Assembly: GCA_025757985.1 (NCBI GenBank)
Contig: CP107210.1
Coordinates: 434,001 to 498,000 of the forward strand
DNA: 64,000 bases
Direction: 5' to 3'
Source of the DNA: Oscillospiraceae bacterium
GTDB taxonomy: Bacteria > Bacillota > Clostridia > Oscillospirales > Ruminococcaceae
Numbering within the stretch: the stretch's first letter is position 1; every line of letters starts with the position of its first letter. A model generated the notes under the pieces. That model did not search any database, was not told where the DNA came from, and saw only the letters and a list, made by a program, of their open reading frames with translations. Shown piece by piece: positions 1 to 7,851 of this stretch. Made by a program: the position numbers and the translations under genes.

Positions 1-226
1 AGCAGGCAGCGGCGGTTTTCAGCACATCGCCGGCCAGCACCAGCAGACCGGCGCGCTTACCCAAATGGGTCATGATGTTGGCCATGCCCGGATTTCCGCT
101 GCCGATCTGCCGTGCGCTTTCCCCGGCTGTGCAGCGTGCCACCACCTCGGCCGTGAGAAAACAGCCGAACAGATACCCCGCCGCAAGGCAGAGCAACCGC
201 AAAAATACCCCATATCCCCAGCTCAC
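1..226 (-). CDS. PlsY-like glycerol-3-phosphate acyltransferase, N-terminal part (runs off left edge)
   Basis: Reading the minus strand from a GTG at 226 gives about 75 residues before the window ends. They show an N-terminal hydrophobic helix followed by IGSGNPGMANI and LAGDVLKT, which match the first conserved loop of PlsY, the membrane enzyme that moves an acyl group from acyl-phosphate to glycerol-3-phosphate. A purine-rich ribosome site (GAGGGGG) lies 7 bases before the GTG. A second, complete plsY lies at 42523, so this would be a paralogue. The usual motif is GSGNxGxTN; here the threonine is replaced by alanine, which may mean altered activity. Only the start is visible, so the overall function is inferred. 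Confidence 0.8.
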   Translation of the reverse strand, partial: MSWGYGVFLRLLCLAAGYLFGCFLTAEVVARCTAGESARQIGSGNPGMANIMTHLGKRAGLLVLAGDVLKTAAAC

Positions 227-296
227 TGCCAAGCCCCCTCTTCGTTTTTATACAGTATAGGCGCACACTGCGCCGTTTAACCGTGAGGTGTTATAG

Positions 297-863
297 ATGG
301 ATTTGCAAGCATTGCAGAATGAATGTCTGAACTGCCGCCGCTGCGCACTGTGCGACACCCGCACACATGTCGTGTTCGGGCAGGGGGTTCCCACAGCAGA
401 GGTCATGTTTGTGGGTGAAGGCCCCGGCGCCAGTGAGGACGAGCAGGGCCTGCCTTTTGTGGGGCGCAGCGGCCAGCTGCTCGACCATTATCTGGAAGCA
501 ATTGACCTGAGCCGGGAGAAAAATGTCTATATTGCCAACATCATAAAATGCCGTCCGCCGCAGAACCGTGACCCGCTGCCGGAGGAATCTGCCGCCTGTA
601 TGCCGTGGCTGCGCCAGCAGTTCCAGCTGATACGCCCCAAGATCGTTGTGTGTCTGGGCCGCGTGGCTGCACAGCAGATGATGGACCCGGCCTTTTCGAT
701 TTCCCGCGATCACGGCAGATTTTACGAAAAGCAGGGGACACTCTTTATGGCGACCTACCACCCTGCGGCGCTGCTGCGCTATCCGGTCAACAAGCCTGCG
801 GTGTTCGGCGATTTTGTCAGCCTGCGGGAAAAGATCACACAGGTCTGTGAGCACACCTATTAA
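297..863 (+). CDS. Uracil-DNA glycosylase, family 4 (Fe-S type)
   Basis: The 188-residue protein removes uracil from DNA at the start of base excision repair. It shows the family 4 layout: cysteines C13, C16, C85 and C101 that hold a 4Fe-4S cluster, the active-site motif GEGPGASED at 41-48 followed by PFVG (53-56), and HPAALLR at 155-161 for the DNA-binding leucine loop. Length is normal for bacterial members. A GAGGTG ribosome site precedes the ATG. The next gene, a nuclease-helicase fusion, starts 36 bases downstream on the same strand and also has an Fe-S cysteine set, so the two are probably co-transcribed and act in DNA repair. Confidence 0.93.
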   Translation: MDLQALQNECLNCRRCALCDTRTHVVFGQGVPTAEVMFVGEGPGASEDEQGLPFVGRSGQLLDHYLEAIDLSREKNVYIANIIKCRPPQNRDPLPEESAACMPWLRQQFQLIRPKIVVCLGRVAAQQMMDPAFSISRDHGRFYEKQGTLFMATYHPAALLRYPVNKPAVFGDFVSLREKITQVCEHTY

Positions 864-899
864 AACCAGTATACCACCCGATGCAAGGAGGAAAGCAGC

Positions 900-3317
900 A
901 TGGAGCCTGAGACACTGGCACTGACGCTGCCCATACGGCGTCTGGTGGAATTTTTATTGCGCACCGGCAGCATCGACAGCCGCTTTACCGGCTTTGACCG
1001 TGCCCTTGAGGGTGCGCGCCTGCACCGCAAGCTGCAGCGGGCCGCTGTCAAGGAATTCCCCGACTATCAGGCGGAGGTATCCCTCAGGCAGCAGCGCAGC
1101 TGTGCCGGTGTGTGCTACACGCTCGAGGGGCGTGCCGACGGCATCTTTACCGACACGGACGGCATGACAACGATTGACGAGATCAAGACCACAACGCTGC
1201 CGCCGGAGCTTATCACCGGCGAGCAAAGCCCGGAGCATTGGGCGCAGGCACAGATCTATGCAGCCATCTATGCCGCGCAGCAGGGGCTATCCGCCATGCG
1301 GGTGCGGCTGACCTACTATCAGGTGGATGAGGAGCTGGAATTTCGCTTTAGTCACGACTATACAGCGGATGCCCTGAACGCCATCGTCACCGACCTGCTG
1401 ACCCGGTATGCCCCCTGGGCCAAGCGCGCCGCCGAGTGGCAGCGGCTGAGCCGGGCCTCGCTGGCCGCGCTCCGCTTTCCCTTTGACAGCTACCGGCCCG
1501 GGCAGCGGGCCATGATCGGTGCGGTGTACAAGGCCTGCACCGAGGGTGGGCACCTGCTCTGTCAGGCCCCCACCGGCATCGGAAAGACGATGAGCGTGCT
1601 TTTCCCTGCGCTGAAGGCTGTGGGAGAGGGCGGGCCGGTGTTCTACCTGACGGCGCGCGGCACGACCCGGGCAGCGGCCGAAAACGCCCTCGCGCTGCTG
1701 CGCGCAGCCGACCCGGCACTCAAGCTGCGCAGCGTCACCCTGACCGCCAAGGACAAAATCTGCCTGCAGGAGCATCGTGAGTGTACGCCGGAGGCGTGCC
1801 CCTATGCCAACGGCTACTATGACCGAGTAAAACAGGCACTGTGGGATGGTCTGGACACCCACGCCCTGACTGCCGAGGCCCTGCAGGCGCTGGCCCGCCG
1901 CCACAAGGTATGCCCGTTTGAGCTGGGACTGGATCTGAGCCTTTGGTGTGATGTGGTCGTGGGCGATTACAACTACCTGTTTGACCCGGTCGTGCATCTC
2001 GTCCGCTTTTTTGATACGGCGGGCGATTATATCTTCCTGCTGGATGAGGCGCACAACCTGCCCGGCCGCGCCCGCGATATGCACAGCGCGGTGCTGACAA
2101 AAAGTGCCTTCTACGATGCTAAAAAGAGGCTCGGCAAGGGGAAAAGCAGCCTGAAAAACGCCCTGACGAAGGTCAACAATCTCTTTATCGAGTGGAGGCA
2201 CCGCTGTGAGGAAACGCCCGGCGACAGCCGCTTTGGCAGAACCTTTTTTGAAGAAAGTCGGGCAGAAGCACTGGACCGCGCCCTCACGAAGCTCTGTGAG
2301 CCGCTGGAAATCTGGCTCGATGAGCATCGTGACCCGGATGAAACGCATGAGGCGCTGCTGCAGCTCTACTTTGACATCCGGGCATGGCTGCGTGTGGCAG
2401 ACACCTTTGACGACCACTTTGTGCTGCAGGTGTCCGCACACGGCAGTGAGGTCCGCGCCGCTATGCTCTGTCTGGACCCAAGCGATTTTCTGGCGGCGGA
2501 TTTTGCCAAGGGGCGCGCCGCGGTGCTCTTCAGCGCCACGCTGGCCCCGGCAGGCTACTATAAAGATCTCTGCGGCTTGCCGGACGCCCGGGCCGTGGCG
2601 CTGCGCAGCCCGTTTGACCCCGGCAATCTGGGGCTGTGGTGTGCGTGTCATGTCAGCACCCGCTACAAGGACCGGGAGGACAGCATTGCGAAGGTGTCCG
2701 ACCTTCTGGCGATCATGGCGGGTGCGCGGCGCGGGCATTATCTGGCGTTTTTCCCCAGCTACAGCTATCTGCAGCAGGTGCGGGAGGATTTCACAGCCCG
2801 CTATCCCGATATGCCGATCCTCAGTCAGGAGAGCGACATGGACGAAGCACAGCGTGCCGCATTTCTGGAACGCTTTAGAGAGCAGGGCGAGGAGGCGCTG
2901 CTGGGCTTTGCCGTGCTGGGCGGCGTATTCGGTGAGGGCGTGGACCTGACAGGGGAGAGTCTGATCGGCGCGGCTATCGTCAGCCCCGGTCTGCCGCAGA
3001 TCGGCCCCCGGCAGGAGCAGCTGCGGGACTATTTTGAAAAGACCCGCGGCACCGGCTTTGACTACGCCTACCGCTATCCCGGCATGAACAAGGTCCTGCA
3101 GGCTGCCGGGCGGGTCATCCGCACACCGCAGGACCGGGGCGTCGTCCTGCTCATTGACGACCGCTTTGCCGCACCCGATACCCGCCGGCTGATGCCGCCG
3201 CACTGGGAGCATCTGCGGGTCGTGGAAAGCGCCGAGACGCTGGCCGGGGAGCTGGAACGGTTCTGGGGCAGAGAGGCTTCCCCCGAGGGGGAAGCTGTCA
3301 GCGGCCCCGCCCGCTGA
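900..3317 (+). CDS. PD-(D/E)XK nuclease fused to XPD/DinG-type Fe-S helicase
   Basis: The protein has 805 residues. The N-terminal ~170 residues resemble a RecB/Cas4-type nuclease: H42, GRAD at 77-80, IDEIK at 92-96, and Q116-x3-Y120. After a linker comes a superfamily 2 helicase of the XPD/DinG group: Walker A APTGIGKT (223-230), cysteines C288, C295, C300 and C338 spaced as in the XPD Fe-S domain, DEAH at 382-385, and motif VI QAAGRVIRTPQDRG near the end. Such proteins should unwind DNA 5' to 3' and could cut it. The ribosome site is strong (AAGGAGG). The last ~15 codons lie inside a palindromic repeat (3273-3426), so the native C-terminus may have been changed. Nuclease activity is inferred from motifs only. 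Confidence 0.9.
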   Translation: MEPETLALTLPIRRLVEFLLRTGSIDSRFTGFDRALEGARLHRKLQRAAVKEFPDYQAEVSLRQQRSCAGVCYTLEGRADGIFTDTDGMTTIDEIKTTTLPPELITGEQSPEHWAQAQIYAAIYAAQQGLSAMRVRLTYYQVDEELEFRFSHDYTADALNAIVTDLLTRYAPWAKRAAEWQRLSRASLAALRFPFDSYRPGQRAMIGAVYKACTEGGHLLCQAPTGIGKTMSVLFPALKAVGEGGPVFYLTARGTTRAAAENALALLRAADPALKLRSVTLTAKDKICLQEHRECTPEACPYANGYYDRVKQALWDGLDTHALTAEALQALARRHKVCPFELGLDLSLWCDVVVGDYNYLFDPVVHLVRFFDTAGDYIFLLDEAHNLPGRARDMHSAVLTKSAFYDAKKRLGKGKSSLKNALTKVNNLFIEWRHRCEETPGDSRFGRTFFEESRAEALDRALTKLCEPLEIWLDEHRDPDETHEALLQLYFDIRAWLRVADTFDDHFVLQVSAHGSEVRAAMLCLDPSDFLAADFAKGRAAVLFSATLAPAGYYKDLCGLPDARAVALRSPFDPGNLGLWCACHVSTRYKDREDSIAKVSDLLAIMAGARRGHYLAFFPSYSYLQQVREDFTARYPDMPILSQESDMDEAQRAAFLERFREQGEEALLGFAVLGGVFGEGVDLTGESLIGAAIVSPGLPQIGPRQEQLRDYFEKTRGTGFDYAYRYPGMNKVLQAAGRVIRTPQDRGVVLLIDDRFAAPDTRRLMPPHWEHLRVVESAETLAGELERFWGREASPEGEAVSGPAR

Positions 3318-3426
3318 CTGATGAGGGCGGTACTTGCTTATGACACCCGCTTATAAGCGATTGCGCAGACTTGCCCCTCATCCGGCCCTGCGGGGCCACC
3401 TTCCCCCGAAGGAGAAGGCTTTAGGC
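3273..3426. repeat. Two palindromic repeat units in inverted orientation
   Basis: A GC-rich stretch is built from nested hairpins: CTTCCCCC/GGGGGAAG (3277-3294), GTCAGCGG/CCGCTGAC (3297-3318), GGCCC/GGGCC (3384-3397) and CCTTC/GAAGG (3400-3413). ATGAGGGC at 3321-3328 pairs with GCCCCTCAT at 3373-3381, making the whole region a larger inverted repeat with a short central palindrome around GCTTATAAGC. This style of intergenic element, with GAAGG and CCCTCATC cores, is widespread in gut Clostridia (recalled, not searched). It begins before the stop codon of the upstream helicase gene. It may also work as a transcription terminator. Confidence 0.8.
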
Positions 3427-3468
3427 TTATTTGCCCCAAAAATCGCAAAATTTGCATGATTTATCCTC

Positions 3469-3496
3469 TTGCATTTACAGGCGTGCGTGCTATAAT
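3469..3496 (+). promoter_or_regulatory. Sigma-A-type promoter of the MATE gene
   Basis: TTGCAT at 3469-3474 and TATAAT at 3491-3496 are 16 bases apart, about 48 bases before the chosen ATG. Confidence 0.75.
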
Positions 3497-3544
3497 ACAA
3501 TCCGCACGAAATTTTGCATGTATATAATAGGGCAAGGAAAAATT

Positions 3545-4930
3545 ATGACGAAAGACCTCACGAGCGGCAGTCCGCTCAAAGTTATTCTGATGTTTACGCT
3601 GCCGCTGGTGCTGGGCAACCTGTTCCAGCAGTTCTATGCGCTGGCGGACACTATCATTGTCGGCCGCTTCTGCGGTGTCGGTGCGCTGGCCTCGGTCGGC
3701 GCGACCGGGTCGGTCAACTATCTGATCCTCGGCTTTGTCATTGGCGTCTGCAACGGCTTTGCAATCCCCATCGCGCAGCTGTTCGGCGCGCGGGATTACA
3801 GTGATCTGCGCCGCCATGTGGCCAACGCCGCGTGGCTTTGCATTGCGGGCAGCGTGGTGCTGACCGTGGCGACCGTGGCGCTGACGCGCCCCATGATGCA
3901 GCTGATGCAGACGCCCGCGGACATCCTTGACGGTGCTGTCATCTATATCGGCTGGATCTTTGCGGGAATCCCGTTCATCTTTTTGTACAACATGGTGGCG
4001 GCCATCATGCGCGCACTGGGCGACAGCAAAACGCCGCTGTACTTTCTGATCCTGACCAGTGCGCTCAACATCGGGCTCGACCTTTTGTTCATCATCCCGT
4101 TTCAGATGGGTGTTCTGGGGGCGGCGCTGGCCACTGACATCTCGCAGGTCATTTCCGGTGTGCTGAGCTTTATCTATCTGAGCCGTAAATTTGATGTGCT
4201 GAAGATGCAGAAATCTGACTTTACCTACAGCAAAAAGGCCTGCGCCCGTCTGCTGGGCATCGGTATACCCATGGGTCTGCAGTGCAGCATCACGGCCATT
4301 GGCAGCGTCATCATGCAGTGGGCGGTCAATGTGCTGGGCAGCACCGCCGTTGCCGCCGTCACCGCAGCAGGCAAGACCCAGAGTCTGCTGACCGTTCCGA
4401 TGGAGAGCGTCGGCACGGCCATGGCAACCTACGCCGGGCAAAACCTTGGTGCATCCCGCATGGATCGCGTGCGGCAGGGCGTCAACAGCGCAATGCTCAT
4501 TATTTTGATTTACGGTGTGGCATCGGCTTTCGTCCTGCATTTTACCGATGTGCAGATCATGGGGCTGTTTCTGGACACTGCCAAGGAAGTTGACATTGTG
4601 GCCATGGGGCGCGAATATCTGTTCTGGAACAGCGTATTCTTCGTGCCGCTGGGGGCATTGATCGTCTGGCGTTACACCATTCAGGGTCTCGGCTTCTCAA
4701 CGCTTGCCATGATGGCCGGTGTGGCTGAGATGGTGGCCCGCACGGTGGTGGCTATTGCGCTGGTGCCGGTGCTGGGCTACTTCGGTGCCGAGCTGTCCAA
4801 CCCGGCCGCGTGGATTGCTGCCTGCGTATTCCTCTATCCCGCGTATATATGGACCTGCCGCCAGCTGGACAACCGTCTGCTGGCTGCCAAGCTGCATATA
4901 CAGGGTGACCACGCGGAGCCGATTTTATAA
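3545..4930 (+). CDS. MATE family multidrug/sodium antiporter
   Basis: The 461-residue polytopic membrane protein has about 12 predicted hydrophobic helices in two similar halves, typical of MATE exporters that expel cationic compounds using a sodium or proton gradient. The N-terminus reads SPLKVILMFTLPLVLGNL, a hallmark start of the family, and LADTIIVGRFCG follows in the first helices. The reading frame is open further upstream, but the promoter lies at 3469-3496 and a purine-rich site (CAAGGAAA) precedes the ATG at 3545, so I chose that start. A good terminator follows, so the gene appears to be transcribed alone. The substrate cannot be told from sequence. Confidence 0.92.
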   Translation: MTKDLTSGSPLKVILMFTLPLVLGNLFQQFYALADTIIVGRFCGVGALASVGATGSVNYLILGFVIGVCNGFAIPIAQLFGARDYSDLRRHVANAAWLCIAGSVVLTVATVALTRPMMQLMQTPADILDGAVIYIGWIFAGIPFIFLYNMVAAIMRALGDSKTPLYFLILTSALNIGLDLLFIIPFQMGVLGAALATDISQVISGVLSFIYLSRKFDVLKMQKSDFTYSKKACARLLGIGIPMGLQCSITAIGSVIMQWAVNVLGSTAVAAVTAAGKTQSLLTVPMESVGTAMATYAGQNLGASRMDRVRQGVNSAMLIILIYGVASAFVLHFTDVQIMGLFLDTAKEVDIVAMGREYLFWNSVFFVPLGALIVWRYTIQGLGFSTLAMMAGVAEMVARTVVAIALVPVLGYFGAELSNPAAWIAACVFLYPAYIWTCRQLDNRLLAAKLHIQGDHAEPIL

Positions 4931-4936
4931 TATTTG

Positions 4937-4967
4937 GGGCTGTCCCGCTAAGGGACGGCCCTTTTTG
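4937..4967 (+). terminator. Rho-independent terminator after the MATE gene
   Basis: Ten-base stem GGGCTGTCCC / GGGACGGCCC (one G-T pair) with a 5-base loop, followed by TTTTT. Confidence 0.9.
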
Positions 4968-5000
4968 TATTTTACAGTGTGTCTGTTTTTGCATTGCCTA

Positions 5001-5029
5001 TTGCTGTCGGTCGGCAAAGCGTATATAAT
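5001..5029 (+). promoter_or_regulatory. Promoter of lysA
   Basis: TTGCTG at 5001-5006 and TATAAT at 5024-5029 with a 17-base spacer, 43 bases before the lysA ATG. Confidence 0.75.
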
Positions 5030-5072
5030 AGAAGCATCTTTGAAAGTATATTGAGGGAAAGGAAAGTGTACC

Positions 5073-6335
5073 ATGACGAAGAAAGTGCCGTTTATCACGC
5101 TTGCACAGGCGAAAGAGATCGCCGCCGATATTCCCACCCCGTTCCACCTCTATGACGAAAAGGGTATCCGGGAAAATGCCCGCAGGGTCAACGCTGCGTT
5201 CAGCTGGAACAAGGGCTTTAAAGAATATTTCGCCGTAAAGGCCACGCCGAACCCTTACCTGCTCAAGATCCTGCAGGAGGAGGGCTGCGGCGTTGACTGC
5301 TCCAGCTATACGGAGCTGCTGATGAGTGAGGCCTGCGGCTTCCGGGGTAGTGACATCATGTTTTCCTCCAACGACACCCCGGCGCAGGATATGAAGAAGG
5401 CCTACGACCTCGGCGCGTACATCAATCTGGATGATCTGACCCATGTCGAATTTCTCGAGAAGGTTGCTGGTGTGCCCAAGACCGTATGCTGCCGCTACAA
5501 TCCGGGCGGTGTGTTTGAGTTGGGCAACGGTATCATGGACAACCCCGGCGATGCCAAGTACGGCATGAGCGAGGACCAGATGGCCGAGGCATACACCAAA
5601 CTGATGGCTGCCGGTGCCGAGGAGTTCGGTATCCACTCCTTCCTGGCCAGCAACACCGTCACCGATGACTATTACCCCAAGCTGGCCGGTGTCCTGTTTG
5701 AGTTGGCTGTCCGCCTGCATAAGCGCACCGGCGCCAAGATCAAATTCATCAACCTGTCGGGCGGTGTGGGCATCGCCTACCGCCCCGACCAGCGCAGCAA
5801 CGACATTGCAGCCATCGGCGAAGGTGTCCGCAAAAAGTTTGAGGAAATTCTGGTTCCGGCCGGTATGGGCGATGTGGCGATTTTCACCGAGATGGGCCGC
5901 TTTATGCTGGCACCCTACGGTGCGCTTGTCACGACCGTGCTGCATCAGAAGCATATCTATAAGGAGTACATCGGCGTGGATGCCTGCGCCGCCAACCTGA
6001 TGCGCCCGGCTATGTACGGCGCCTACCACCATATTACCGTGCTGGGCAAGGAGGACGCCCCCTGCGACCATAAATACGATGTGACCGGCGGCCTGTGCGA
6101 AAACAATGATAAGTTTGCCATCGACCGCATGCTGCCCGAGATCGAGATCGGGGATGTCGTTTATATCCACGACACCGGTGCTCACGGCTTCTCGATGGGC
6201 TACAACTACAACGGCAAGCTGCGCAGTGCCGAGGTCCTGCTGAAGGAGGACGGCTCCCACCAGCTTATCCGCCGTGCCGAAACACCGGCGGATTACTTCG
6301 CAACCTTCGATTTCAGCCCTTTCTTCAAAAAATAA
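5073..6335 (+). CDS. lysA: Diaminopimelate decarboxylase
   Basis: This 420-residue enzyme converts meso-diaminopimelate to lysine, the last step of lysine synthesis. It is a fold type III PLP enzyme: the PLP lysine is K56 in YFAVKATPNP, a glycine-rich phosphate loop (LSGGVG) lies near residue 230, and the second-domain active-site cysteine is C342 in GLCENND, matching the family pattern CExxD. HDTGAHGFSMGYNYNG near the C-terminus is also typical. The ribosome site GGAAAGG precedes the ATG and a promoter lies just upstream. The next small membrane gene starts 18 bases after the stop and probably shares the transcript. Confidence 0.93.
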   Translation: MTKKVPFITLAQAKEIAADIPTPFHLYDEKGIRENARRVNAAFSWNKGFKEYFAVKATPNPYLLKILQEEGCGVDCSSYTELLMSEACGFRGSDIMFSSNDTPAQDMKKAYDLGAYINLDDLTHVEFLEKVAGVPKTVCCRYNPGGVFELGNGIMDNPGDAKYGMSEDQMAEAYTKLMAAGAEEFGIHSFLASNTVTDDYYPKLAGVLFELAVRLHKRTGAKIKFINLSGGVGIAYRPDQRSNDIAAIGEGVRKKFEEILVPAGMGDVAIFTEMGRFMLAPYGALVTTVLHQKHIYKEYIGVDACAANLMRPAMYGAYHHITVLGKEDAPCDHKYDVTGGLCENNDKFAIDRMLPEIEIGDVVYIHDTGAHGFSMGYNYNGKLRSAEVLLKEDGSHQLIRRAETPADYFATFDFSPFFKK

Positions 6336-6353
6336 TATCGGGAGGCAATACCC

Positions 6354-6686
6354 TTGTTTGAGTTTTTGTTTGTCATCGGCATGGTGCTGGCTTTTTACGG
6401 CTATTCCACGATGAAGAATCCCCGCGTCTGGGGCGATCAGGGCCGTGAGGAGATACGCCCCGAAAACTGGAACGGCTATGTTGTACACAACGGGCAGTTC
6501 ATGATGTACGCCGGCTTTTTTCTGGCGGCACTGGCTGCGCTGGATGTCATTTTCACCTTTGCAAACTGGCTCTTTATCCTGATCCTGCTCGGCGGTCTGG
6601 CACTGCTGTTCTATCCCTTAGCCCACTGGATGCACGAAAAAGAGGGCAAATGGTGGCCCTGGCCGAAGCATAAAAAGAAAAAATAA
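6354..6686 (+). CDS. Small membrane protein of unknown function
   Basis: A 110-residue protein starting at a TTG, preceded by GGGAGG. It has an N-terminal hydrophobic helix (about 3-18), a charged and tryptophan-containing loop, and two close hydrophobic helices (about 48-90). It ends in a basic tail rich in lysine and tryptophan (KWWPWPKHKKKK). The tail suggests the C-terminus is cytosolic. I do not recognise the family. It sits between lysA and a GyrI-like gene, with 18- and 12-base gaps, so the three are likely co-transcribed. No enzymatic motif is visible. Confidence 0.7.
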   Translation: MFEFLFVIGMVLAFYGYSTMKNPRVWGDQGREEIRPENWNGYVVHNGQFMMYAGFFLAALAALDVIFTFANWLFILILLGGLALLFYPLAHWMHEKEGKWWPWPKHKKKK

Positions 6687-6698
6687 GGGGGGCTTCAT

Positions 6699-7340
6699 AT
6701 GGCCTTTGATTTCAAGAAGGAATACAAAGAGTTTTACCTGCCCAAAACAAAGCCGGCGCTTGTTACGGTGCCGCCGATGAACTACCTTGCCGTGCGCGGC
6801 AAGGGTGACCCGAATGAGGAGAACGGCGCGTATCAGCAGGCCATTGGCCTGTTGTACGGCGTTGCCTATACCATCAAGATGAGCAAAAAGGGTGACCACC
6901 GTATCGAGGGTTACTTTGATTATGTTGTCCCGCCGCTCGAGGGATTCTGGCAGCAGGAGGGTGCGGACGCCGCGGACGCCATAAATTACGCGCATAAGGA
7001 GCGCTTTGTGTGGGTATCCGTTATCCGTCTGCCGGACTTTGTGACAAAGGCGGATTTCGCGTGGGCGGTGCAGGAGGCTGCAGCGAAAAAGAAGCAGGAT
7101 TTCTCTGCCGTGGAATTTCTGACGGTTGAGGAGGGACTGTGCGTGCAGTGCATGCACATCGGCCCCTACGACAGGGAGCCGGAGACGATTGCGGTCATGG
7201 ATGCTTTTTTGGCAGCCAACGGTTACACCAATGACTTGACACAGACACGCCGCCACCATGAGATCTACCTTTCCGATGTGCGCAAAACAGCCCCGGATAA
7301 GCTGAAAACCGTGATACGCCACCCCATCAGAAAGCTGTGA
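6699..7340 (+). CDS. GyrI-like small-molecule-binding protein
   Basis: The 213-residue soluble protein resembles the stand-alone GyrI-like (COG4832) family, related to the ligand-binding domains of MerR/BltR-type regulators and to SbmC/GyrI. Characteristic segments are the start FDFKKEYKEFYLP, PPMNYLAVRGKGDPN near residue 26-40, and MHIGPYDREPETI near 152, which corresponds to the conserved HxGPY signature. There is no DNA-binding domain. Members bind, and some hydrolyse, small lipophilic compounds; the ligand here is unknown. GGGGG lies upstream of the ATG. A bidirectional terminator follows. Confidence 0.82.
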   Translation: MAFDFKKEYKEFYLPKTKPALVTVPPMNYLAVRGKGDPNEENGAYQQAIGLLYGVAYTIKMSKKGDHRIEGYFDYVVPPLEGFWQQEGADAADAINYAHKERFVWVSVIRLPDFVTKADFAWAVQEAAAKKKQDFSAVEFLTVEEGLCVQCMHIGPYDREPETIAVMDAFLAANGYTNDLTQTRRHHEIYLSDVRKTAPDKLKTVIRHPIRKL

Positions 7341-7383
7341 CTCGCAGACATACAGAAGGCCCTGCAGTAAAAAGCGAACCCAA

Positions 7384-7428
7384 AAAGCAAAACGCCTGTG
7401 CGGTTTCAAAATCCGCACAGGCGCTCTT
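7384..7428. terminator. Bidirectional terminator between convergent genes
   Basis: Eleven-base perfect stem CGCCTGTGCGG (7393-7403) / CCGCACAGGCG (7413-7423). The A-rich left flank gives a T tract for the minus-strand transcript; the right flank CTCTTTAATT is weaker for the plus strand. Confidence 0.88.
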
Positions 7429-7431
7429 TAA

Positions 7432-7827
7432 TTATTCCGCTGCTTCTGCCAGCATCTCCTCCACATCCGCTTTGGTGAAATCCCCCAGCGGCAGGACGAG
7501 TTTGGTCAGTATCTCCTGCGGCAGGTCGGCCAGCACCGCGCTCTGGTCGGCCTCGGCATCCTCGGCGGTCAGCACACGGGACAGCCCCTCGCTGTCCACC
7601 TCTATCCGCGCATAGTGGCCGGTGGCGATGAATGCACAGTCCAGCTCGGCAGCCTTGTCTGCCAGCAGGCGCAGCAGCTCGGCGGGGGTGACTGCATTTT
7701 CTGCGGTAAAGGTCTGCACGGCAAAGCCCTGCTGCTGCAAAATACGCAGTGCAGCGGCGGCATCGCGGCCGCTGTTCAGACCCAGCAGGACCTTATCCTG
7801 CTTTTCAAAAGTATTGAATCCATCCAT
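7432..7827 (-). CDS. Compact MnmA-derived PP-loop protein lacking catalytic cysteines
   Basis: The 131-residue protein aligns by eye with the ATP-binding part of MnmA, the tRNA 2-thiouridylase: KVLLGLNSGRDAAAALRIL corresponds to the PP-loop SGGVDSS region with only part retained (S19, G20, D22), and IATGHYARIE (67-76), ADQS (93-96) and LPLGDFTKADV (112-122) match the following MnmA blocks. About 60 residues between these parts, which in MnmA hold the first catalytic cysteine, are absent. So are the second cysteine and the whole C-terminal barrel. The ORF is intact and has a strong ribosome site (AAGGAG, 7 bases before ATG), 24 bases after rnhA. It cannot thiolate tRNA by the known mechanism; its role is unknown. 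Confidence 0.85.
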   Translation of the reverse strand: MDGFNTFEKQDKVLLGLNSGRDAAAALRILQQQGFAVQTFTAENAVTPAELLRLLADKAAELDCAFIATGHYARIEVDSEGLSRVLTAEDAEADQSAVLADLPQEILTKLVLPLGDFTKADVEEMLAEAAE

Positions 7828-7851
7828 GCTGTTTCTCCTTACAGTAAGGGC

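Noticed and set aside
7384..7828. MnmA-like gene as a simple pseudogene fragment
   Set aside because: The frame is clean from a good ribosome site to the stop, and the missing parts are removed in frame; decay would leave stops or shifts.
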